Below are positions 23,001-35,000 of a stretch of 64,000 nucleotides of DNA, in pieces. Source of the DNA: Hyalella azteca (Eukaryota > Arthropoda > Malacostraca > Amphipoda > Hyalellidae); assembly GCF_000764305.2 (NCBI RefSeq), contig NW_025939256.1, positions 64,223-128,222 on the forward strand. Direction: 5' to 3'. A program made the position numbers and the translations under genes. Numbering within the stretch: position 1 is the first letter of the stretch; each line of letters begins with the position of its first letter. Below the pieces are notes generated by a model, which was not told where the DNA came from, did no database searches, and saw nothing but the letters and a program-made list of their open reading frames with translations.

Positions 23001-26000
23001 GCAAGTACACTTCACCACACCTACTCATCTGCTATAAATACTTCGAAATAGAAGACCACTCTACACACCAATACACAGCCACCACTCCCTCTAACTCTGA
23101 ATGAGCCGCCTATGCACTATCACCTACAAGAAATGTCTAAACTGCCACAATGACCACCGCATACTAGCCGCAAAAGGACCTACCGTTAACAAAACTACAA
23201 TACAAACTGCAATCACAAGAAATGATCACAAACAAAACAAATTTAACATGCGTAGACATAGCAAAACAAGCAATCCAACAACCAAACATACCTCAACAGC
23301 CTGATGCTGACTGACAAGACACAATTAAAACTGACAGCAATAATACTTGAAGCACATATCGCCAACCTCTCCCGACAGGAGGGGTGCGGCAGCATACTAC
23401 CCAAATCATTGAATACCAACTGCGAGATCAACTACACATTGGCGCGACTTCTCCTGGCAGAGACTCTGCCAAAATATTCACCTTTTTTAGAAACAAAATT
23501 AGACCGAAACTCCTGACACCAACTTCAACCTCCAAACAGAATTTATTAACGATGACGACGTGAGACGGTCCCCCTAAACTTAGCAGAAGGGCAGACAGTT
23601 GACGAAATCCCTCAGAATGTCCCTCTCCTCCTTTCAACCGAAATCCATTACGAAGAACGCGACCCTAGAAAACAAAGAATTATTGGCGAACAATACGGAG
23701 AATTACCCATTTCAATGCCAGGACTAGATGAATCAATAGCTGATAGACTATTTAGAAGCAACAGACCATGACCCAATCCCTGCCTTCTCTCACAACAGCT
23801 GGTACCTTGAATAACTGAGAAAGAACGAATTTGGACTGAAGCTCTCGCTGAAAAACCTAAACTCCTCCAAAACGATGTGAACTATTTGAGACGATACAAA
23901 TTAAAGTTCAAAAAGCCAACAATCTATATCGTCCCTCAAGACACGTTATTCGCCATGGACAGACACACAACCCTGAAAACAACCAACGCCAAAAAGTCGA
24001 AACACTCCACAAACACCCATCACAATGATCCCCCAACCCTCAATAAAGATAATAAAACGCAACGTTCGCCAGTGGTACAACAACAGATTCACTCATGCAA
24101 ACATACACAACCACATAGACCAAGAGATAATACTAATCAACGATCACTCCATCACAGACGACAACACTCCACTAAAGATATTCAATTACAACGTTCATTG
24201 CTGCAATAAAGACAACTTAATCCACTCCGGTGCTGCCATCGCTATTAAACGCCATATTTCATACAATTAAATAGTGGAAATCATGTATATAAATCTAGTT
24301 CTGTAAATAAGGTAAAAAGTTTATTCATACATCAAGATGGAAGTGCACAAAAAGTTTTGAAATGTTTCTACACGAACTCTGATTCCGTTTTGAACAAAAG
24401 AAATGAACTATTAACTGTGATCGAAAACGAGTGTATAGACATTATTTGTATTACAGAGACACTCCCCAAAAATCACGGGGGGAAAATTTTACCAGTTGAA
24501 TTTCAGTTGCCAGGTTTTGATNNNNNNNNNNNNNNNNNNNNNNNNNNNNNNNNNNNNNNNNNNNNNNNNNNNNNNNNNNNNNNNNNNNNNNNNNNNNNNN
24601 NNNNNNNNNNNNNNNNNNNNNNNNNNNNNNNNNNNNNNNNNNNNNNNNNNNNNNNNNNNNNNNNNNNNNNNNNNNNNNNNNNNNNNNNNNNNNNNNNNNN
24701 GTTGTTGGGTGTTAAGTTGAAGTTCGTTAATTGACAAAGTATCAGTATTCTACCTTAATCAATCGATTTTTCTGCCTTAATCAAATAATTTTCTAATACG
24801 AGCTCTCCGAAATAGAAGAAAAGGATTAATAACTGTCTCTTATACACATCTAGATGTGTATAAGAGACACGGTTCAACTTATCCACGCGACAACATTTCT
24901 TCTCGCTTCGAGTCACTGACATGTGGAACAGCCTCCCTGAAGATAAGCTGTCTCTTATACACATCTAGATGTGTATAAGAGACAGAGACAAGGCCATGCA
25001 TGAGCATATGTTAAGTCTTAAAATGCCTCGTACCCTACGGAACAACTGATATCTAGAAGCGATTTTAAATCTACCGTCCGTAAGGCCAGTCTAGTCAAGA
25101 AAAGTACAAGAATCAGCGACAGGCCTATCCAGGCCTATTCTTTAATGCCGAAGATACTAGACTATACTATAGCTTCCATACAGATATGCTCGTAATCACA
25201 TCAATTACATTGACTTCCTCACTTTTGAACAGGCCCCATCCCGCAAAGCATCCGCACCACTCAAGACTCCTTAAGGGGGAGGTATACCTTCCGGAAAAAC
25301 TTTTGTTTACAGACGGATCTTTCTGAAACTTCACACACATATATGTAAAACCGCAAAAGAATCACATTTTGTTCGTGTAATTTTTTCGAAAAAATGCATA
25401 GAAAACGTGAAATTCATAGAAAACAGCCAAAAATGGGGTACTACGGAAAAGCCTACTCCTCCTAGAGTTTTAAAGCTACAACGATGAGACATATACCATT
25501 CCATTGGTAAAGACCATACCAATCGAGTAACGAGGCCCGATTTTTTATTTTTGCCTTTGTTTTTTTTTTATACGCATTTTTCCATTTTTTTCATTTTTTC
25601 TCATTTCCCCCCCCCTTCCCCCCCATTTTGAATCAAAACTATGCACAAATCTAAAAAAAGGGCCGTGTTACTGCATAGGTGTGGTCTTTACGAATAGAAT
25701 GGTATATGTCTCATTGCTGTAGCTTCAAAACTCTAGGAGGAGTAGGCTTTTCCGTGACAAAAAGTTGAACTTTTCAGGACAGCGCGACAAAGTTCCGTGC
25801 GCCTTGAAATAGACACTCAATGTAGCATAGAGACCAAACTACAGGCTTCTGTAGCCAATTCCACTCAAGGAAGCTAGCAGCGTCTTGCAGCACACGTCTC
25901 CGTATGAAGCAAGCAGGGTAACTGAGCCTTGATGCCAGATTATGCCCAGATACACCACTATATGTAGTCTTAGCGAGTGAATTAAGTCCTATCTATTTTC

Positions 26001-29000
26001 TGAAGGAAATCCACCCCCGCCCCCCTTTAGAGCCCAGCTGTGTGCGTTAAAATTCACTCACCGCTATCGCAGTAGTATCGTTGGAAAGCTCAGAATGTCA
26101 GCTTTAAGATGAGACTAAGCATGTAACTGCAGCACAAATCAAGTAGAAACTATATTCAAAGATTTCAGCAGCTAATTACTTTATATCTAATTAGTTAAAG
26201 AACTCTCCCACCCGCTTCCCTTTAAAGAGACGTCATGAACGTAAATATTTACGTACAGACATGGCAGTGGTACCATTGGAAAGAGCAAAATTTCAGCTTT
26301 AAGATGAGATTAAAACCCAAAAATGCCAAATCTGAAAATTTTAGGGTATACCTCCCCCTTAAAAGACAAGTTACTCCTCATTCAATTATACAATCATAGC
26401 AACCTTAATTACTAGTCTCCACCAAGCGGACTTCCGGCCAAAAACCAATCAGACAACTACGGCGCTCACTAAAGACATTTAAACATGCAACACCCAGTGT
26501 TGAATCTGGGGTTACAATGCAGAATCTACCCGATCTTAGTTCACAATCCTGTTTTCACAACGAACTCTATTTTTCTGCTTGATCTGACTCCAATAGATCT
26601 TAATATATTAATTAGTCAGTCGTCAAGTACCTATACAAAACTGGTTTACATTAATTTTTTCATTTATTTCGCTCAATTGTTCAAGAACCCCGAAAATTGA
26701 TCACTGTATTTATTATCATCGCTTTCAATGTTAAATTTTGCCATAGTAAAATTCTATTTTGAATCGCAAAAGAGCTGCTGGCGGTAAACAAGCTACGAAA
26801 ACACATTGGACAGAAAAATTAAGTGCTCACAAATAAATCATTGGACAAATAGACTTTACAAACTCAAAAATTCCAACTAATGAAATCGCACATCCTCCCA
26901 CCAAATTATGAACCTTAAAAGAATAATTCACAATTAAAATCAAAATTTCATAAACTAAACTCACCCGAAACCGAACGCAGTCCAACTCCCGATCTTAGTA
27001 CTTATTCTATGGTTGGAACTCCTCTCTCGTTGATTGTTGGATGTTGTCCGGTTAAGTCTTCCCCAACTGTCAAAATCGGAAACACTTCCCAGTCTTCTGA
27101 TCTTCGTTTTGGAAGAGGCGCCGCGATTGCGTTCGCTTATCCATTCCCGTAACTCTGACATTTACACAATGATGAAGTATGTTTGAGATTGATCTTTTTT
27201 TATCCAAAATCTTGTTCCCAACCATCCTCCAACGAGGAGCAGTGTTCCTGCATCATTTCTCGCACCGTCTCATGTCCTCCGGGCATCAAGATAGGATTAC
27301 GAAACTCTTCTTTGTCGTCGCTGTTAATGATCGTCGTCTTGACTCTTAATATACCATGGGGACGTTTCGAAAACTGGGAGTATCTAGATAGAGTTTTCGT
27401 CTAAGCCTTCCTCCTCCTTCTATATATATTTAGTCACGTATGGCTGTGCACGATGTAACTGCAACAAACTCAACTGCTTCCTAGCGTGAACGACATTTTT
27501 CTTGTCCTTCACTAACTCGAAAAATCGTTTCCTCCAGGCAACCATCCACACAATTTATTAAAGGAAATGTGTTTAAGAGGAAAGACTTTTGCTTCGGATT
27601 TCAAAACCATGTCAGCTAATTTTTGCTTAGGGTTTATTCAATATTTGTCATTGATCACGAAATTTGATCCAAGTTGTCCTCTCCCACCAGTTTGATGCCA
27701 CTAGTTCTTCTGAAGTCACTAAGGGGATTTCGGGCTCTTCAAGCCTTTCCACTAAGAGGCTTACTGGCACACTAGGAAAATGCCTCCTCCCAACTTAGTC
27801 TTCTCCCGTAGGTTATCTCCATATTTACCTTTTCCTCCATTCCCGCGATAATTTTATTATGACGGAAGGTTTTTCTAAATGGAGTGACGCTGCCATCGCA
27901 AGCATGTCTGGATACATGCTCTCCCACGGTTTGACTTCTCAATTAGTTCCCTAAGGATGAGGTTATGAACCTTCTTTGAATTCCCTCACCAAATAATAGT
28001 ATCACTATTCGGGGTTGACTGGATTCCGAGCTTCGTACTTTTACAGCAGCGTGTTCGTCGAAACTTCGTTGGTACACTGGGTATAAATACTGATAGGCGG
28101 CTGTCTCCGGGTTGTTTGTTGGTTAACTACGTTTCAGACGGCTGTCTGACTACCGTAATTTCTAGTGATCTCGCTCCTTTTGCCAACTGGTGGCACAAAA
28201 ATATCTTATGTTTGTAGGTGATGATTAAGTGCATTTGGCACTTGATGAACTAGCGACAAGACATTGCATAAGGTTCTGGCTTAAGACACAATATGCCGTA
28301 AACCTTCTTTAATTTTCATGCCATTCATTGTGGGTCAACTTGTCTGCCTTGCGACAAGCTTCAGCTCTGTGCGTTGCACTATAAAACAAACAATTGGCTC
28401 CTTGCCCTGAGTGTAAACCGGCTACTGTAGGAAATTTCCCTTACTTTACTTTCTTTGTTTATCGCTCTTATCTTGTTTCTGTCCTGAACTCTTATTCACT
28501 TTCGTGTCTTAGAAACCAGACTCAACTAATGCGATTTTTTCGTCTATATGGTGAATAATGTAAATAATGAACTAACCACTCCTCCATCACCCCCCCCCCC
28601 CCCCCGTGTGAGCCTCATACCTTATTCAGCTGCTCAGCCCTGATGGGTTCTTCCTCTTCACCTCCCCGACCTCAAACCTCGCACACGTACAATAAACGAA
28701 ATAATGCGCAATACGCCTTTTTCGTCCCCTAATGTCTTTTCCATTTCTCCTTAATCTTTCTAGAAGCGTTATACCTCCTCTTGTTCTTTTCAAAACTTTC
28801 CTGACGGCATCGCAATAACAAAGAGCTTCAACCTAAAAGATGACTCTCCGATCTACTTCCTGAATCTCTCCCGACTCGGGGAGTCCTCATAATTCCGAAT
28901 CTCACCATCATAATCACAAATATCCCCCACCATCATTTCGTCAATCTGAAAAATACCACAGTAAACTAAAAATTTTAATTCAATTGAAGAGATGCGAAAC

Positions 29001-32000
29001 GCAAATGTGTCGATAGTATTTAAGATATTTTTCTTCAAACCTTGTTTGACTATGTAAATACTGTAGAAAAAAATCAACTGTCTCCCGCACTTAACTCATC
29101 CACGCAAGCCCTCCTCGAAGTCCTGACCGGTTCCCGTCTCCCTCCTCGACTCCAACCCAACCTCATAGTATAGTATAGTATAGTATCTTCGGCATTGAAG
29201 AATAGGCCTTGATAGGCCTGTCGCCGAATCTTGTATTTTTCTTGACTAGACTGGCCTTTTGATGTAATCTTTTAAACGGACGGTGGGTTCAAAATCGATT
29301 CAATTTCAGTTGTCCGTAGGACACGAGGCATTTCAAGATTATACATATGCTGCTGCATGGCCTTGTCTAGTCTGTTCTTGAATGCGTTCATACTCGGAGC
29401 GTCAACAATATCTTCAGGGAGGCTGTTCCACATGTCGGTGATTCGAAGCGAGAAGAAATGTTGTCGCGTGGATAAGTTGCATCGCAGTTTTTTTAGTTTA
29501 TAGCTGTGGCCCATGGTGCTGGTTCTTGTTTAAAATTCTAGTAATCCTTCTGGGACCTTGAACAAACCATGAGTATACTTGTATACTTCAATGAGGTCAC
29601 CACGCAGGCGACGATAAACGGAGACTGGGAAGCTTCGTAAACTTCAATCTTTCTTCATAAGACATGCCCTTTAAGCCAGGAATTATCTTGTTGCACGTCT
29701 TTAAACACTCTCTACTAAATTTTTGTCCTTTTCAAGTCTAGGTGACCGCACAACGTTTCCAAACTCTAGGTTCGGGCACACGACAGTGGTGAACAACTGC
29801 TTCATCATTTCTACATATAGGTACTCGTAGGAGCGTCTGATCAGCCCAAGCAGTTTATTGGAGTTATTAACTCGCGTTTCAGCGTGTCTAGAAATTTTTA
29901 GCTCCTTGTCGACACAAACTCCAAGATCTTTTTCCGTGCAAGACTTCTCAATCGTAACCCTCTCATTGCAACCATGTCTTCTCATGCTGAAAGCTTGCTG
30001 TTCATTGTTCTTGCCGAGGTGAAGTACTTTACACATGTCAGCATTGAAACTCAGCTGCCACGCATCAGCCCAGTCAACTAAACTATCAAGATCATTTTGC
30101 AGTTGCATTTTATTGGATGCATCCTTAACTGTATTATAAACTTTTGTGTCATCGGCACACATGGAGCACATGCTTGACACTACTTCTGGTAGATCGTTTA
30201 TATAAGCGACAAGCAAAACAGGCTCAAGAACGCTTCCTTGCGCGTATGCCACTACGCAGTTACCCAGTCTGATACGGTTCCGTAAATGCTGACACGTTGT
30301 CTTCTGCTACTAGGAAATTCCTGATCCATTGGAGTACATTTCCCTCTATTCCCAAAGAATTCACTTTACGTAACAGTCGCTCATGCGGAACACAAAATCA
30401 AATATCAAATGCCTTGGCAAAATCGAGGTACAGTGAATCCACTGGCACCCTTTCGTCCAGCAGGCGAGTCCAATTATTCAAGGTAGACAGGAGATAAGTG
30501 GTGTATGATCTGCCAGCAATAAAGCCATGCTGACAGTCTGATAGAAGATGGTTAACAGTCAAGTGATCTATAATCCTATCCCTCATAACCGATTCCATCA
30601 CCTTACACACAACACTTGTGAGACTTACAGAACGATAGTTAGCGGGGTTATTTCTGTCACCTTTTTTGAACAGGGGTGTCACTTGGGCTTCCTTCCAGTC
30701 GGCCGGCAAATTCCCTTCGATTAAGGTTTTTCGAAAGAATACTCATAGGTGGGCAGTAGCGCGCTCCATGTAGCGGCCCCTACATTTTCAGTAGCGCGCT
30801 ACATGTAGCGGCCGCTGCATTTTCAGTAGCGGACCCCCTTTTTGTCAGTTTTCTAAGAATTTCACGTTTTCTTTCACTTTTTTGGAAAAATTCCCACGAA
30901 CAAAAAAGTCTTAGATTTATTTTTTACATATGTGTACCAAGTTTCAAAGTTATCTGTCAGTAATTAACCGAAATAGAATTTCCATAAGAAATTGGACATT
31001 GCCATTGGAAATTGGACATTTTATTTCGGTTACTTACCGACAGATAACTTTGAAACTTGGTACACATATGTAAAAAATAAATCTAAGACTTTTTTTATTC
31101 CTGTGAATTTTTCGAAAAAATGACAGAAAACGTGAAATTGTTGGAAAACCGATGTTTTTTTCTGTGTGACGAATTCGTCACGCCAGGGCGTAAAGGGTAT
31201 TAAAGCAATGTAGCGGTAGCGCCCGCTACATATTTAAGTAGCGATACGAGGTTTTGCCGCTACAGCGCAACCGCTACATTTTTAGATAAAGCCTTTGGAT
31301 TTAGTAGTATTAAATATTATTTACAAACCAGCAAGATACATACACAATATAAAATACAGAATAAAACTATACGAAAGCTTTCGGTGTAATGTTGTCAACC
31401 TCAGCCTGTTACTAGTGTCAACTTGTTAGTTGTTAACAGAGGTGGGCAGTAGCGCGCTACATGTAGCGGCTGCTACATTTACAGTAGCGGTAGCGGCGCT
31501 ACATTTAAAGCAATGTAGCGGTAGCGCCCGCTACATTTAGAGCATGCAGCAGTAGCGGTCGCTACATTTCAAAGTAGCGCTGCCCAGCTTTGACTGAATA
31601 CTGTTAAAGGGCCGGCCAGGACGGTTGCTCATTCGTTGAGTAATCTAGGGTGGAAACCGTCTGATCCAGTTAACTTGTTGGGATTCAGGGAGACCAGGCG
31701 CTTGAGAACCTCCTCTTCGTGTATCTCAAAACTAGTCAACTTCGAGCCCATTGGTCGCTCCTCAATAGCTGGAATACTGTTTAAGTCCTCATCTGTGAAG
31801 ACGCTGCTAAAGAACTGATTTAGAGCATTGGCCTTGCCCTCATCAGGAGATATCTTCCGTTGATTTACATTCAAATAAGCAATACCGTCCCTTGTCGTTC
31901 ACTTCGTACTAGCATACGAAAAGAAGGCCTTCGGGTTCTTTTTGAGTTTTTTGGCAACATCTTTTTCAAAGTTTTTAACTGCGGTGCGATAAGCTTTTTT

Positions 32001-35000
32001 AGCTTGATTTCGAGCTCTTGAGTACATGTTATACTCAGCATCGCTACGAGTCCGTATATAACGCTCGTAGGCTTCTTTCTTTGCCTCTAGCTTTACTTTA
32101 ACCGTATTGTTCATCCACTGTGTTTTTCTGACTCCACCGAGCTCATACAGATACAGCCAACCTAATTATCCGCTATGAGCATATCTTTGTCTCCTCCTGT
32201 CTTTCCAGTTTATCCTTCATCTTCCTGGGCACTCTGTGCCACCTATTTTCTTTTTTCCCACTCTCTCCCAAGGGCACCATGAACATATTGTACCTAAGAA
32301 CACCAAACCGAGTAATCAGCATGCAGGAAAAGAATGTTTCCCAACAAAAACGTAAAAGATGGCGATAATCAACATCGATGCAGAGCATCAGATCATAAGT
32401 TTATAAATGGTAGTAATTTGTATGACATATCTTCTCACACAATTGTATATGGTCTGTCTATTACTTTGGTTTATGTGGCCAAAAAACCTGTCGTTATTTA
32501 TAAATCACATTATCGATGATTTGGAATGGTTTTCATTAGTTAGATTTGGAAGCGCACGACTACATCACCCAGTTACGCTGTTTTTGTACAACAGTTGTAC
32601 ATTTTTTGCCCTGTTCTCCCCTGATTGCTGATTTATCATGACTTGTTTACTGTCCCTGAACAATTGAACCTACTGCACAGTTTGTGCTCGCTGGTGGCGT
32701 CAAGAGCAACTTGTTCGGGACGTGCTCCGCTCTCGCCAACACCGTCACGGGCGACCTGTTCGCCATTGACCTCGGAGGCGGCAAAGAATACATAAGATTT
32801 GCCCCCAAGAATGTGATTGCTGTTGATTGGGTGAAGCTGAACAGCAGCGGCGCATCAACGGATATCATCGCCTGCTCGGACGCCGCGTTTGCAAGGAGTG
32901 AGTTTAATTGACCCCGGGAACAATTACTGCGGATATAATTATGCTTACTTTACATTTGATTGCAGTGAATTGCATTTAAACTTAATTGGCGTAATTTTGT
33001 TGAATAATTTTAATGTATGCTAGTTTCATTCATAGATATTACAAGTTTGATTCATTTAAGTTTGACTCAAGTAATCCTTCCTCCTCAGACGCTCTCATGT
33101 TCAAGATCAACGGCTCCTGCTACGCCAGCGGCAGGACTCTGTACGACGTCGCGAAGGACGAGCAGGACTGCGGTGACGCGCCTGCTGAAGTTGTCTACGT
33201 CATGACGCCTCGTAAGTTGTCTACGTCATGACGCCTCGTAAATTGTCTACGTCATGACGCCTCGCAAGTTGTTTACGTAATTGTTCATTGTAAATTTGGT
33301 GGCCTCGTAATTTTCTTCTTCGTGGTTTTTGTGCAGTTGTTCAAATTGAAATTAATCTTCTGTATTACTTAACTAATCTGTATTCTTCATCTGTGTTTCT
33401 TGTTTGGATTAGTTAACACCCAAATAGAAGCGAATGTGAATCTTAAGTGAAATAAGTGTGAGCCATAATCGGCAGGAGCAGATTGTGTATGACGATATTA
33501 TCCATGTTATCTAAGAAACCTAACATAAGCACACGATCCAGCAAAGACTTCAAAAAATGTCATGTGACGCTCTGCCCTTATAATTATAATTTTATTGTGA
33601 GGAGGGCGCTGACTTATAACTGGTATCAGGAACGGCAGGAAGTTAGTAGAAACAGCGAATTGTGGTTGAATGATCTGCTGCCTCTTATGAGAGGCCAACC
33701 ACTGACTTTTGTTTGCTGATGAAACCACAGGAGCTGCTGATCCTTTTTACTTCGTGATCTTTTGCCGTCTGGCCCCCAACTGATTAACATTTTTTCGTTT
33801 ATTTATTTGGAACTATCGGAGGCCAGCCACCGGCCGCAGAACCTGCAGCAATGTTAAACAAATCTAAAAGTCTTCATCCATCTTGCTTAATGCTCTAGAT
33901 GATTTCTTAAGTCCGTATCATTAAAAAAAAATGCAACAAAATGCATGGCGTCTAATTTCAGCTCTACGGCACTTGTTCGAGAACAACGGATTGAATTATT
34001 TATGTTTACAGCTCAAGGAGAATGGATCGGAAACACCTTCCTTCTTTACACTGAGTCCTCGTCTGACGGGTGCCTCCTCAGCAACATCGACAACACAGGT
34101 CACGTCTTCAATGGTCAGTGAGATGACGGCAGAGAGATCACACTATTTTAGATTTATTATGTGGGAGGATATGATTTAATTTTGGTCAAGTGTTACTCGT
34201 GTGGTACTGTTCAATGGTCCTTTCTTACGCCTTCCTAAGCAGCCAGCTCCGCGAAGTAAACGCGTGTCAATATGAAGGTGTTACTTATACTTTTCTGTGC
34301 CTCTGTTACAAAAATTTCCTGAACATATAAATGCACGAAAACCATTTACCTGCAATTTCTCTCCCCCGTTTTGCACACTCATCAACAGAACCCGACGTTC
34401 ATGTCCAACTCAAGAAACTTGGCGTCAGGATACCGACTGATCGACTCAACATTTTCCATACAACTTTTAACGATCTTGATGCCCCATTAATTTTATTCAC
34501 AGACGCTGCCATCTGATTTTACGCCACTTCTGATGATGCGACTGCAATTGGCAGGCTCACCTCAAAAAAGCTACAGATTCATTTCATAAAATCAACATAA
34601 CTTTTATCGCATACACTCAACCCTAAACGGCGACGAACATTTTTGAACGACAGCTTGACAGAGACGCAAGAAGCTGCACCAGGGACGAAATCAAACATAT
34701 TATATACACAATAAAACTGGCTACACATGCAGGAAATAATCATAGACAAACGCAACACTCAAATAATCAAAATAGTAACCACAGACACTACAATCGCCCC
34801 AGACATTCCTACAAACGTATTTTGAATGTAAAACACCAAAATAACCCTCTCACAATGCGAACAGGGACAGTACGCACACCAACTAATCAGTTTAAAATGT
34901 TGCAAATAGAAGACCACGTTCACACCAATACACATACCCCACTCCTTGCTTCGGATGTGCAGCCTAAGACCACACTTACCCCCAATGTAATAACCACCAC

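Noticed and set aside
24833..24985. Natural palindromic element or Tn5-like insertion
   Set aside because: The 19-bp sequence is the synthetic mosaic end used in library preparation, and the pair is the known junction form. No transposon body is present.
26961..27161. First exon of a minus-strand gene
   Set aside because: It has an ATG and a donor-like site, but I see no conserved domain, and the region has weak traces of a retroelement. It is left as unassigned.
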